A DNA stretch of 64,000 nt from Marinoscillum sp. 108 (GTDB taxonomy: Bacteria > Bacteroidota > Bacteroidia > Cytophagales > Cyclobacteriaceae). How positions within the stretch are numbered: the first letter of the stretch is position 1; each line of letters opens with the position of its first letter. The DNA is taken from assembly GCF_902506655.1 (NCBI RefSeq), contig NZ_LR734808.1, positions 1,116,001 through 1,180,000 of the forward strand, written 5' to 3'. The notes under the pieces are model-generated. The model searched no databases and was not told the origin of the DNA. It was given only the letters and a program-made list of their open reading frames with translations. Positions 27,101 through 35,761 of this stretch are shown one piece after another. The position numbers were made by a program, and so were the translations under genes.

Positions 27101-29053
27101 GTTATTTACGATATAACTCCCCCAGAGCTATTTTTTACTGCGCCTCAAACGATTGTTACGAATTTTGATGTCCAGTATTCATTTTCAGAACCCATCAAGG
27201 AAATTAAAAATAGTGGTTTTGGTTTGGAAAATGGAATGTTTTTAGAACAATCTGCGACACCAGGAAGGCTAACCGTGGATCCGTTGGATAGTGGATGGGT
27301 AAAAATATGGATTGAGCAAAATAGTTTTCGCGACTTTGCGGGTAATTGGAATATAAAAAGTGATACCGTTTGGGTGTACAATGACACAATACCCGCTCAA
27401 CTGTTTCAATACAATTGGCCCACCCATAAATTAGAGGGACAGGTAAATATTCCCAAACTGGTGGATCTTGATAACGATGGAGATCTTGACCTTTTCGTAC
27501 TGCAGAATTATCCTGTTATTTTTGAAAATAACGGCACTAACTTTATCGAAAAATCCAGGCTGGTTAATGAAACGGGATTTTCGCCAAACATCTCTTGGGT
27601 AGACCTGAACCATGACGGGCTCCTGGATGCCTTTGTATATTCGAATAGTGTGCCGTACGATGCTACTGTACTTATAAACTTAGGAAACTTTGAATTTGAA
27701 AGAATATCTCTTTGGGAAATAAGCTCTCCACAGGTAGATCCTCAATATGCTTGGGGAGATATAGATAATGATGGAGATTGGGATTTAATAGGAAATTTCA
27801 AGCCACCCTCGTCTGATGAAGTTGCAGTAAGAGTGATCAAGAATGAAAATGGGACCCTCACCTCAACAAGAAATCACTACCAAGGGAGGATTAATTCAAG
27901 ACAACCCTTTGCAGATTTCAATAATGATGGGTTCCTTGATATTGCCCTTGTAATTGGTGAGGAATGTAACGCAAAACTCTTGTTGCTCCTCAATGATCTG
28001 GGAAATCATTTTAAGAAATATGAAACCGTTATTAATGTTCCGGATGGGGATAATGCCGAGATAGTTTGGGTAAATATCAATGGTGATCATTTAATGGACA
28101 TCGCTTCCATCGGAAATAACCCATGCGGAGTAGGCGGAAACTTCAAATGTTATGTAAACAAAGGAGACAACGTTTTAGAATACAAATCATCATTAATAAC
28201 TAAAAAATTTACTTCAAGGCCTGTGTTTCTTTCCGCTGATTTAGACAATAATGGAGAAGTAGACCAAATACTCTATGGCATTGATGAGTCTAACACCGAA
28301 ACCAGAATATTCCTCCAATCTCAACCCGACCCATCACATAGACTATCAGGAGGCCTTGCAAACGGATCTATGGACATAGGTGATATAGACAATGATAACG
28401 ACCTTGATATTGTTGTCGTATCAGGCCGGGTCAATGAGCAATCCAACTTGATCATTTATGAGAACAGATTTAATATTTCCCATTACAACACCCCCCCTAC
28501 CCGACCAGAACAACTCACGACCTCACTCTCAGGAAATACCGCAAAGATTAGTTGGAAACCGTCTACTGATGATCATTCAAATGTTCTGTATAATCTTCAG
28601 GTACTTAAGGATGGCATACCTCTTAGGGCGTCTAGTTTAGACTCTGGGATTCCGAAACTTGTTTTATTTAGAGACGCGTTTCTAAAAAATGAATTTCACT
28701 TAACCATTGAAGAGGGTTCGTATTATCAATGGAGCGTTCAAGCCATTGACGAGTCCTGGAACGCATCAGAATTCGCTCCATTTGAGGAAATATCTTCTCC
28801 TCTAGAAGCAAATGAGATTGGCGAACCAAGATTTTATCCGAATCCAGTGACAAAGGATTTAATGATTAAATCAAACAGTGAAATTTTGAATGTAGAAATT
28901 CAAAGTCTTACAGGAGAAATTATTCAAATAATCAGATTGCTAGACAATAAAGCCTCGATTGATTTAAGCGACCTTCCAAATGGAATGTTTATTCTTAAAC
29001 TTGAAACCCGAAATGGAAAAAAATTAACCTATAAGCTTATTAAGAAATCTTAA
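24176..29053 (+). CDS. Giant secreted FG-GAP/VCBS beta-propeller protein with T9SS sorting domain
   Basis: 1625 residues. The signal peptide ends near residue 21 (HFLVAQEW). Residues about 25-760 are FG-GAP-like blades (NNMIVYKDFLLVSAPRALNGKYSSG-type phrases, repeated GYSIDVHENHLSVGAPG and FGNSVDLHHNEMIMVG). Two or three Ig-like units follow (about 770-1070; YVAFTDTVFAENDPF, SGNSNLGSDTLKV). Seven VCBS-type repeats with Ca-binding DxDxDG loops (about 1090-1430) include DLDNDGDLDLF, DIDNDGDWDLI, DFNNDGFLDIA and DIDNDNDLDIV. Then come an FN3-like unit and a T9SS C-terminal domain (FYPNPVTKDLMI, GMFILKL, ending LIKKS). Probably a large surface or secreted adhesion or binding protein. Base composition is clearly more AT-rich than its neighbours, which supports transfer. 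Confidence 0.88.
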   Translation: MSIKATVSILFFFIGLHFLVAQEWIETDIVAPDLHPDLVADFANNMIVYKDFLLVSAPRALNGKYSSGSAALYEYQSGRWIQKTRLYSEELYSEDSYIRGFSLGMAMNDSIIVIGAPESNLNDLHMVGTVHVFTRSSNDWSAFKQYTIYPSDTISSRRFGASLHLEGMKLFVSSGAHGNVFVYELGASEAILKASLRSSLSLNIVWGNSRQFGQSIKANKNYLFVSAPGDEMGECPDGGGIYVYDKNNDWEGKIEQDYALFHDCEEIRFALGTHFDVNEKYLISYVRDLYNGEKLDVLVYDLSELTTGDPNQPSNIYSIPLEKPFSVVEIKFLSTNQFLMTYDNDDRYKTLNFFINDEGRIELIGEVTTQITNPLFGQKIEVHNQQILNGSQNKILVYEKPEINQNPPLAIVDTITTPYYTTVNTNFGRVIAQSDSYVFAGSPYEGDVFSNQGMVYIYKILGDSLSLIRKLHPPNPVSNGIFGYSIDVHENHLSVGAPGSGGNDGVYMYTYEDTELKWEGSLRTELIKPETSTEGEVFGNSVDLHHNEMIMVGFLGHNSPSYERTTVIYHLENGRWVEKYKTQIASRGGGEVGADIYGNYAVSSGSSGADLHVFKRNGDNWKIVKELSNSTDFYCAPSLLQINERFLYAPATYSKDLRIYNLLNIHDGVPEIMVNTPFQIEPWDNSFDINSDVLAIGNHNRDIIYLYSYDGLGYTLADSIVKNEMMDFGYGVSLRENTLIAGAPNKNLPTGNWSGQLSLYKRSNSIPDTPITVDSIHGVSDYYGIGDTLLIYVAFTDTVFAENDPFLILGDNNEMKASYKSGSGSSILTFELVVEEGIKMDPLEINNSFAMLHHGKIYNLNNPVNRILPDPYSQNSLSISKIIVDGVSPVPELISVGTAVNGIFEIVISFHEPIEGFDESDLVVENAEIQEIEMIGDSAKLVVLPGAEGEMQFWIRPDSYFDLSGNSNLGSDTLKVIYDITPPELFFTAPQTIVTNFDVQYSFSEPIKEIKNSGFGLENGMFLEQSATPGRLTVDPLDSGWVKIWIEQNSFRDFAGNWNIKSDTVWVYNDTIPAQLFQYNWPTHKLEGQVNIPKLVDLDNDGDLDLFVLQNYPVIFENNGTNFIEKSRLVNETGFSPNISWVDLNHDGLLDAFVYSNSVPYDATVLINLGNFEFERISLWEISSPQVDPQYAWGDIDNDGDWDLIGNFKPPSSDEVAVRVIKNENGTLTSTRNHYQGRINSRQPFADFNNDGFLDIALVIGEECNAKLLLLLNDLGNHFKKYETVINVPDGDNAEIVWVNINGDHLMDIASIGNNPCGVGGNFKCYVNKGDNVLEYKSSLITKKFTSRPVFLSADLDNNGEVDQILYGIDESNTETRIFLQSQPDPSHRLSGGLANGSMDIGDIDNDNDLDIVVVSGRVNEQSNLIIYENRFNISHYNTPPTRPEQLTTSLSGNTAKISWKPSTDDHSNVLYNLQVLKDGIPLRASSLDSGIPKLVLFRDAFLKNEFHLTIEEGSYYQWSVQAIDESWNASEFAPFEEISSPLEANEIGEPRFYPNPVTKDLMIKSNSEILNVEIQSLTGEIIQIIRLLDNKASIDLSDLPNGMFILKLETRNGKKLTYKLIKKS

Positions 29054-29783
29054 CCAGCTTACACTCTGGCCCACCTGAAACCTCAATCGTTCCAGTATTA
29101 TATTCAACGTTTCCACAATGAATCTTATAAGCATAGATGCCTGCGTCTAGATTTTCGAATGTTGCACAACCCGGTGCTCCACAACCGGGACGGGTTTCAT
29201 AGTATCGAGTTAAGTTCTTTGATCCTTGATTCCCAAGATCAACACTAAAAGCTCCACATAACGGATCATAATCCACCCAAAATAACACACTACTACTACC
29301 ATCGACCTTGGGACAATGAAGGCTTTCATCCGAGTCGAGAATGACATCCAAATATCCATTATAAGTGTCGTCAAAATAAACTGAATGTGTTGATTCATTA
29401 ATACGGATTCCAACCTCCACAGGAGTGGTCACTTTTGAATCAGGATAATGAATGATTAAATTATTAAATCCAGTATATGCAAGCATGAAGTTCATTTCAA
29501 GATCGTTTCTTATCAAGGGTAATGTTCCTTCCATAATTGGATGGTCTCCATTATTCAGATAAACAGCAAAAGACTTATTTACAGAAAAGTTATTCCCGGC
29601 CCAAAGACTCAATTTCACTTTCCTTTCAGATGTATGCATGCATCCAGCAAACCTGTTTTCTGCGCCTTTAAAGGTAAAGTCAGAAATTGACTCCCTATTA
29701 TGCGCAATTATACCAGAATCCTTCTCTTTGCAGGAGGTAAAAAGTATCGATAGTAAAACGCAGAAAATTACCAGAAATCTCAA
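29040..29783 (-). CDS. Lipoprotein of unknown function
   Basis: 247 residues. Signal peptide MRFLVIFCVLLSILFTSCKE with lipobox FTSC. The mature part is beta-rich and has a cysteine-rich C-terminal part (RPGCGAPGCATFENL, KIHCGNVEYN, GPECKLVKIS), which may form disulfides. No family recognised. It converges with the giant FG-GAP gene and overlaps it by 14 nt, and it shares that gene's AT-rich composition, so both probably belong to the same insert. Confidence 0.7.
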   Translation of the reverse strand: MRFLVIFCVLLSILFTSCKEKDSGIIAHNRESISDFTFKGAENRFAGCMHTSERKVKLSLWAGNNFSVNKSFAVYLNNGDHPIMEGTLPLIRNDLEMNFMLAYTGFNNLIIHYPDSKVTTPVEVGIRINESTHSVYFDDTYNGYLDVILDSDESLHCPKVDGSSSVLFWVDYDPLCGAFSVDLGNQGSKNLTRYYETRPGCGAPGCATFENLDAGIYAYKIHCGNVEYNTGTIEVSGGPECKLVKIS

Positions 29784-29989
29784 GACAAGTATTTGTAAAC
29801 TATTGTTTGATTTTTTTTTTAAAACAATGATAGATCATTTCAAACTAACAATAAAGTCTTCCCAAAAAAGACAGACTAATTAAACATACCTTAGTTGCCA
29901 TAACCTAAGCTCTTCAAAGATAGGTAGCTTAACGATTAGTTGAGAACCTCAAAAAATCTGCTGAAAATTAAATATCAATAGGTCCCTGC

Positions 29990-30005
29990 CCCGATAGCTA
30001 TCGGG
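29990..30005. repeat. 16-bp perfect palindrome inside the tRNA remnant
   Basis: CCCGATAGCTATCGGG reads the same on both strands. In the intact tRNA the 3 bases GTT lie between GGTCCCTG and CGAGCCCAGG; in the right-hand remnant an 18-base stretch containing this palindrome takes their place (GGTCCCTG at 29981-29988, CGAGCCCAGG from 30007). It looks like a small palindromic repeat inserted or substituted in the T arm. Confidence 0.75.
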
Positions 30006-30006
30006 A

Positions 30007-30182
30007 CGAGCCCAGGTGGGCCCACAAACCTTAACCTCCGTCAGTTTTGACGGAGGTTTTTTTATGGCTAAAAATTGGCCGATATGCTTACCTCAAACTA
30101 AAGATTTACGCGTTTCGCTTTCCTGAATACACCTGACCTGATTGCTCCACTATACCTGTCATGGCTAGCCTGGCTAACCATC
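30007..30182 (+). repeat. Direct repeat copy 2: tRNA 3' fragment, terminator and downstream DNA (attR-like)
   Basis: Matches 23686-23863. It contains only the last part of the tRNA (T arm onward) and cannot fold into a tRNA. Its terminator stem is at 30033-30058 with seven T (to 30063). Similarity to copy 1 fades after about 30182 and resumes briefly near 30269. Confidence 0.9.
30033..30063 (+). terminator. Second copy of the tRNA terminator
   Basis: The same 11-bp stem and GTTT loop as at 23712, one T shorter in the tail. Present as part of the duplicated segment; no gene reads into it from the left except the minus-strand lipoprotein's upstream region. Confidence 0.8.
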
Positions 30183-30359
30183 TGCACGACAAGATTCCGG
30201 TATTCTTCGTGCCTCAGAAACCGGAACAACGTTCTTTCCGCTCCGTCATCCGGCTTTGTACAAGCACAGCGACGGACAAATACCGGAATCTCCAACCCCT
30301 TCCTGGAGTTGCCTGTAAAACCCTAAATCGCCATCTCAAGCCGACATGATGAGTCTGAA

Positions 30360-30395
30360 CCTGTCATGGTGAGCTCCGTCGAACCATCAGACAGG
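30360..30395. repeat. Fold-back intergenic repeat with GAGCTCCGTCGA core
   Basis: CCTGTC-ATGGT and ACCAT-CA-GACAGG form a near-perfect stem around GAGCTCCGTCGA (30371-30382). The same 12-base core occurs reversed at 35764-35775 and 41498-41509, so it is a dispersed motif. The rest of 30183-30528 shows no credible gene. Confidence 0.6.
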
Positions 30396-30528
30396 TTCAT
30401 GAGAGATGCTTTTCCTTCGGAAAACAAGACCGCAATGTGATTGCCACCGCCTGGGAATGACGTCCTTTCCCGTACAGACAACAAGCTGCTATTCAACAGA
30501 TAAAAGCCGACCTACACCTATGGATAAC

Positions 30529-30563
30529 AAAAAAGCCATTTCGATTCTCGAAATGGCTTTTTT
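30529..30563 (-). terminator. Bidirectional-looking terminator of the 30676-34380 gene
   Basis: A perfect 16-bp stem AAAAAAGCCATTTCGA / TCGAAATGGCTTTTTT with a 3-nt loop, T-rich on both strands. It lies 113 nt after the minus-strand stop at 30676. Confidence 0.88.
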
Positions 30564-30675
30564 AAAGTTGCATAGGTGATTCAGTCAATCACACACAAAC
30601 TCGAATTTAAAACTAAGATGTAGCTGGCGCTTTTCGGCACCTAATTACAGCTATGCCACAGCGCCTATACTACCA

Positions 30676-33600
30676 CTACTCAAGTATAATTCTGTGCATG
30701 CTTACATGACCTGACTGATCCAATAGTTCGATCATATAAACACCCGCTTTGAGATCTGTCAAATCAACCTGAGCACTGGTATGGGTCATCACCAACCTGC
30801 CAGAAGCATCAAATATTTTCACTCGCTCCACACCTACTCCTTTGATGTTCAGTATCCCTTTTGTCGGGTTTGGATAGACCACAAGATCGGCGTGACCAAC
30901 TCCACCCAAGGTCAAGGGCTCCTCTACGTCAATCAAACTAACCGTGATCACAGCTGATGAAGTCAAAGTGCCGTCAGACACCTCCAAGGTCAATATGAAA
31001 GCGGGCTGAATCTCAAAATCCAACTGAGAGGCATCGGCCACAGTCAACTCTACACCATTGCTAATGGTAAAAGCCCCTGAAGAATTCCCATCCGTAATGG
31101 AGATTGTCAAGGCGTCAGAATCCGGATCAGAGACCTCCAACACCCCTACTAAGGTCCCACTCGCTGATTCCTCTTCTACAGTAAAAGTGGCCGCTACGAT
31201 AGCCGGCGCTTCATTTACATCCACCACGCTGATGGTCACGTTACCCACAGTGGATAAATCACCATCAGATATGGTCACACTCAGTGCGAACTCCTGATTG
31301 ATTTCATAGTCAATAGCATCAGCTGCAGCTACTGTAATTACCCCATCTATGCTCATGCTAAAAACATCACCCGCATTGCCGGAAGTGATGACATATTCCA
31401 ACACATCACCCTCTGGATCATTGGCAGCTAATGTACCTACCACCGCACCTACAGGAGAATTCTCGTCAACTGTAAAGGTTTGATCAGGCAATGAAGGTGC
31501 CTGATTACCATCGTCAGTCACGGTGATGGTGACGTCCACGGATCCGCTATTGCTACCATCCGAAGCCTCCACTCCTATTAAGAACTCTGGCCGGGTTTCA
31601 AAATCCAGGGCAGCCGCATTATTTACGGTCAACTCTCCATCGCTACCAATTGCAAAAGCGTCATCCGAATTTCCCGAGGTGATCGCCCAGGTCAAGGCTT
31701 CATTTTCAGGATCAAAAGCTGATATAAGTCCCAAAGAGGTACCGACTGTTGCATTTTCAGCTACGGTGAAGGTCCCTGCAGAGAGTACAGGCACTTCGTT
31801 CACATCGACCAGCTCAATGGTGATCAATGCGGTTACCTCTGAAGCTCCGTCACTTACAGACACTTCCAGCTCAAACACCGGAATCGTTTCAAAATCCAGA
31901 ACTGATCCGTCCAACACACTGATACTCCCGGTAGACTCGTCAATTTCGAATGCCCCGAGATCATTGCCAGCCAGGATGGAAAAGAGCATAGGGTCACTTT
32001 CCGGGTCGGTAGCCACCACATCTCCTACCACAGTTTCTGCCGGACTATTTTCATCAAGCGTAAAAGTCTGATCTGCTATTTGAGGAGTTTGATTTGAAGG
32101 CGTAACGGTCAAAGTAAAAGTGGAACTGGCTGTATTGTGCACAGCCTGACCATCATCTGCTGTAACGGTGAACTCCTGAGTACCAAACCCATCCGCAACA
32201 CTGGTGATCGTGACGGTACCAGTTGCAGCATCTATGGCCACATTTGCAAACGCAACTGAAGCCGGGGCTATGGAATAGGTCACTGTTTGCTCCACTTCAT
32301 TCGCCGGCACCGGACCTGGAGTTACGGTCACCACCTCTGTACTTGTGAAATCCTGGTCAACATTTACATCTCCTGATAGCGAAAACACAGGTGCATCGTT
32401 GACAGAGGTAACCTCTATGGTCATGGTAGACGAACTAACGCCAAAGGTGCTTGCATCACCCACTGTGAAGTCAAAAGTATCTTCACCTGCAAAGTCTGCT
32501 CCACCGAAGTACTCCAATAGCTCTATGTCAGCCACAGCTATCTCCTGATCAATTGAAACCAATTGTCCTTCTAGTGTCAACTCCCCATAAGTCGGTAACA
32601 GATTGATCTGAAGACGACTAAAAGTAGAGCCATTTTGGCTGGAATAATTAAAGTCATCAGCCACAAAAGTCAATATTGAATCCTCCTCCACAGACAAGGT
32701 ATTGTCCTGAGAGATTGGCCCATTGGAGATGGTAAACATCCTTCGCTCGGCAATACTCCATTTTCCCAGATCATCCTTCACCCGTATGGAAAGCAAATAA
32801 TCCCCTTCTACTAAAGCACCAAGTCCTATTTCCAGCTGCGCTTCAATAGAAGCACCATTCGCACCCAACTCCAGCGCAGTAGCCTGCCCCACTCCTGGAT
32901 CATCACCAATAAAATATTCTGCACTTACGATCAGCTCAGAAGTGTTCGCTCCGGAAGTTTGCGGCATGATGTACAGGGTACGGGCAAATGGAATCCCCCA
33001 GACGCCCAGATGGTCTTTTACCCTGACCATCAACTGATGAAATCCCGCTGACAAAGAAGAAACATCAATGGTTGCCACCAAATCCAGACTGTCGCTGGCA
33101 GTGACGTCAACGCTCGTACCATTGCCAATACCCGGGTCATTGTCAAAAAAGTACTCCACAGCAGTCACCGTGCCAGTAGTAGCCCCGGGAGCCTCCGCTA
33201 GATCCATGATATAAAAAGTCCGATTGATGTAACAGCTCCACCGACCTAGACCATCCCGGGTCCTCACCATTAGCTGATGAAACCCTGCAGACAATGAGGA
33301 TAAGTCTATTTGCTCAATAATCTCCACAGAGTCCGAGGGGGTAAACGAAATAGAAGTGCCATTGCCAACGCCCGGATCGGTATCAAAAAAGTATTCAACA
33401 TACTGTAGCTGGACATCAGCGGCTACCTCGGAAGCAACAGAAATCAAGGACTGCTTGGTTAGCGCTCTTGAACGATTGGAGGCATCAGTCACGGTCAAAC
33501 GTACTGTATAGCTACCTGGCTGAGTGTAAGTGTGGCTCGGGTTGGCTGAAGTAGAAGTAGCTCCATCTCCAAAACTCCAGGCATAATTCGCAATGCTGGC

Positions 33601-34380
33601 GTCAGCCGTGGACGCACTACTTGAAAAAGCAACATCCAATGAGCCTGTTCCCGAATTAGCATCCACCGAAAAATCCGGAAATAGCACTTCACTATACAAT
33701 GCATCCACTTCTTCAGCACTGATCGCCCGGTTGTAGATTCGGATATCATCTATGGCCCCTTCAAAGGGATATCCCACGGTGATGGCTCCAGAACCCAATG
33801 CAGGTTGGTTCGCAGATTGCTCCGATTTCAGTTCGCCATTTAAATAAGCACTCAGGGTAGTTCCATCATATGTCAAAGTAGCCATTTGATAAATCCCTGG
33901 CTTGCCACTATTGGTGGTAAAAGAAGTTGTATTTCCGCTCCCATCTGCAGTGGTGAATTTCAACCCCTCATTGACGACTGAAATGGTATACAAAGTACCC
34001 GCATTGATCATGGTACCCAGATCCAAAACTCCTGAATCATCATCAAAACCATCGACGATGTTATACCAGAAGGAAATGGTAAAAGATGAGCTTCGTAAGG
34101 CCGCATCTGAAGAGGTGTAGGCCGGGGTGACACTACTTCCATCAGATCCTTTTGAAAATCTGCGGGTATTGAAAAGTCCAAACCTGTCGGAAATTTCATA
34201 ATTGTTAGTTCCACTGGCGTAAATGCCATCGTATCCGTTTCCTGAGGCGTCAGTCATGTCGCCTTCCATTTTGTAATAGGCCGTCAGACCATTGCTAAGA
34301 TCAACCTGCCCGTAGGCGTTTTGACCGATTATTACAAATAGGAGCGTCAGAAAACCTAGTTTTCTAATAACTTTCATCAC
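30676..34380 (-). CDS. LamG-PKD-cadherin-like adhesin-type protein with T9SS sorting domain
   Basis: 1234 residues. Signal peptide ends near 24 (IGQNAYGQ). LamG-type jelly roll at about 28-230 (TAYYKMEGDMTDASGNGYDG, GAIDDIRIYNRAIS); PKD domain at about 235-310 (YAWSFGDGATSTSANPSHTY). Three tandem units of about 80-90 residues lie at about 322-555, each opening with a VEYFFDTDPGVGNGT-like phrase and ending with SLSAGFHQLMVRxxDxLGxWS. Next come one long-type and about five cadherin-like repeats (about 560-1135; FTVDENSPVGAVVG, DPEGDVLEYVITSGN). The T9SS C-terminal domain has VVYPNPTKGILNI and GVYMIELLD. Cadherin-like and LamG units suggest calcium-dependent glycan or cell adhesion. It starts 17 nt after the beta-helix gene, so the two form an operon closed by the hairpin at 30529. 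Confidence 0.9.
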   Translation of the reverse strand: MMKVIRKLGFLTLLFVIIGQNAYGQVDLSNGLTAYYKMEGDMTDASGNGYDGIYASGTNNYEISDRFGLFNTRRFSKGSDGSSVTPAYTSSDAALRSSSFTISFWYNIVDGFDDDSGVLDLGTMINAGTLYTISVVNEGLKFTTADGSGNTTSFTTNSGKPGIYQMATLTYDGTTLSAYLNGELKSEQSANQPALGSGAITVGYPFEGAIDDIRIYNRAISAEEVDALYSEVLFPDFSVDANSGTGSLDVAFSSSASTADASIANYAWSFGDGATSTSANPSHTYTQPGSYTVRLTVTDASNRSRALTKQSLISVASEVAADVQLQYVEYFFDTDPGVGNGTSISFTPSDSVEIIEQIDLSSLSAGFHQLMVRTRDGLGRWSCYINRTFYIMDLAEAPGATTGTVTAVEYFFDNDPGIGNGTSVDVTASDSLDLVATIDVSSLSAGFHQLMVRVKDHLGVWGIPFARTLYIMPQTSGANTSELIVSAEYFIGDDPGVGQATALELGANGASIEAQLEIGLGALVEGDYLLSIRVKDDLGKWSIAERRMFTISNGPISQDNTLSVEEDSILTFVADDFNYSSQNGSTFSRLQINLLPTYGELTLEGQLVSIDQEIAVADIELLEYFGGADFAGEDTFDFTVGDASTFGVSSSTMTIEVTSVNDAPVFSLSGDVNVDQDFTSTEVVTVTPGPVPANEVEQTVTYSIAPASVAFANVAIDAATGTVTITSVADGFGTQEFTVTADDGQAVHNTASSTFTLTVTPSNQTPQIADQTFTLDENSPAETVVGDVVATDPESDPMLFSILAGNDLGAFEIDESTGSISVLDGSVLDFETIPVFELEVSVSDGASEVTALITIELVDVNEVPVLSAGTFTVAENATVGTSLGLISAFDPENEALTWAITSGNSDDAFAIGSDGELTVNNAAALDFETRPEFLIGVEASDGSNSGSVDVTITVTDDGNQAPSLPDQTFTVDENSPVGAVVGTLAANDPEGDVLEYVITSGNAGDVFSMSIDGVITVAAADAIDYEINQEFALSVTISDGDLSTVGNVTISVVDVNEAPAIVAATFTVEEESASGTLVGVLEVSDPDSDALTISITDGNSSGAFTISNGVELTVADASQLDFEIQPAFILTLEVSDGTLTSSAVITVSLIDVEEPLTLGGVGHADLVVYPNPTKGILNIKGVGVERVKIFDASGRLVMTHTSAQVDLTDLKAGVYMIELLDQSGHVSMHRIILE

Positions 34381-34397
34381 TATATCGCTTTAAGTAA

Positions 34398-35573
34398 TTA
34401 CTGATTATTGGAAACTCTGGCTTTCAAATCTATTTCTATAGAACTGCCCTCTGGCACTGCTGCCGAACGAATGTTAAAATCAGTTATTTTAGGAATCCTG
34501 CTCTCAGTCACAATCACATTGGGTACATCTCCGGCACTTGGAAACGGGTATGGACCACCAAAAATCCCCATTTCGGTACCGTCAGATCCTGTGCCCTTAC
34601 ATGGCGAATCCTCCGCCAGTCTGTAGTCATAGCTGAAATCCAATGCGAATTCAGGTACATCCACAAATTTAGGATTCACATTCTCAAGGTTATTGCCAGT
34701 GCTATTGGTTCCATAATCGAAGGTTTCACCCCCCTCGCTGGTCAGTACCAGGTTGTGCGTGAGCGCCACATTGCTGGCACCTCCTGTAGCTCTCCCCCAA
34801 AGAATATTATTGCTGAAGACAATACCACTCGCCTGGTTGGTAATGCCTACACCACTAAAAAACACATCATAGACCTGATCACTTCCTATAAAGAGATTGT
34901 TGATGAAAATCTGAGATCCTTTGACCCGTGCCACGCCACCGGTGAAAATATTATTGGCCACAAGCAGGTTACTACCAAATGGGTAATCCCCATATACACT
35001 GTTGTAGTTGGGTGCATAACCTATGTTATCTAGTATGTTATTGTAAATCTTGATGTTGCTAAAATAGCTGAGGTGAACCGACTCACATCTATTTCTGGTA
35101 AATGTCACATTGGTGAGGGTGTTGCTTTCAGTGCCTTCAAAGCCAACAGAGATGTATCGGTAGTTTCCACCGGCCGTTGTTACCACTCCATTTACATAAA
35201 AGCCTTCAATATGCGATCCGGATGCATTCAGATCCAAGGCGGGATTCTCATTTTTAATGACCATGTGGTTTACTTTGGTGGTAAAACCAAACTGGGCATC
35301 TTCTGTAGACTGGTAGCCAGCCCCGATCAACACCAGCTTCTTGTTCAAGGTAAACCCATCATAGGTAGTTTCAGAACCTGCAACTATTATGGTATCACCC
35401 ACGGTAGCATCATCGATGGCTACCTGAATACTTGAATACAGAGCGCCTGAGTTTTCATTATTATCCACGGTGATCACTGTGGCCAAGGAGGTAAAAAAGC
35501 CAATCAGAACGAAGCTAATGGCTAAAGAATATTTGAATAGTTGAATGGATCGAATGTGTTGAGCTAAATACAT
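34398..35573 (-). CDS. Secreted right-handed beta-helix (pectate-lyase-fold) protein
   Basis: 391 residues from the ATG at 35573; an in-frame ATG at 35609 adds 12 residues in front of the signal region and cannot be excluded. After a hydrophobic segment (YSLAISFVLIGFFTSLATVI) comes SSIQVAIDDATVGDTIIVAG, the usual entry to a parallel beta-helix. Repeated asparagine-ladder coils follow (NTLTNVTFTRNRCESVHLSY, NIKIYNNILDNIG, LLVANNIFTGG, GIVFSNNILWG). No lyase catalytic residues could be assigned. It lacks a clear T9SS domain and ends 17 nt before the large adhesin gene, so it may bind or modify the same glycan. Confidence 0.8.
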   Translation of the reverse strand: MYLAQHIRSIQLFKYSLAISFVLIGFFTSLATVITVDNNENSGALYSSIQVAIDDATVGDTIIVAGSETTYDGFTLNKKLVLIGAGYQSTEDAQFGFTTKVNHMVIKNENPALDLNASGSHIEGFYVNGVVTTAGGNYRYISVGFEGTESNTLTNVTFTRNRCESVHLSYFSNIKIYNNILDNIGYAPNYNSVYGDYPFGSNLLVANNIFTGGVARVKGSQIFINNLFIGSDQVYDVFFSGVGITNQASGIVFSNNILWGRATGGASNVALTHNLVLTSEGGETFDYGTNSTGNNLENVNPKFVDVPEFALDFSYDYRLAEDSPCKGTGSDGTEMGIFGGPYPFPSAGDVPNVIVTESRIPKITDFNIRSAAVPEGSSIEIDLKARVSNNQ

Positions 35574-35761
35574 GTAAAATGGTTTAATGGTACGAATATG
35601 TTCGGGCAAACAAAATCAAATAAGTGGTTAATATCAATACCTTAAATTCGGTATAGCACTCAATATTTTGCCAAGAGGAAAATTAAAATTCGAGGGGTCG
35701 GCCTTAGTTGACTCAGACCGGAGTTTCCATTCATCATCAATAAGGGAAGCATTGTCTTACG

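Larger units (their letters stand above)
23704..30024. other. AT-rich 6.3-kb block between direct repeats of a tRNA end: candidate genomic islet
   Basis: The block is bounded by the intact tRNA 3' end on the left and a tRNA 3' fragment (30007-30024) on the right. It holds one large plus-strand gene and one convergent lipoprotein gene, both visibly richer in A/T than the flanking genes. No integrase, transposase or phage gene is inside, so if it moved it did so in trans, by homologous recombination, or has lost its recombinase. The 470 nt from 23704 to 24175 hold the terminator, the repeat and no credible gene. Confidence 0.6.

Noticed and set aside
23704-30024. Prophage or integrative element with its own integrase
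   Set aside because: The block has no integrase, transposase or phage gene; only the flanking repeats suggest mobility.
31523-32071. Plus-strand Ser/Thr-rich frame of 182 codons
   Set aside because: Antisense to cadherin repeats; repeat composition creates long shadows.
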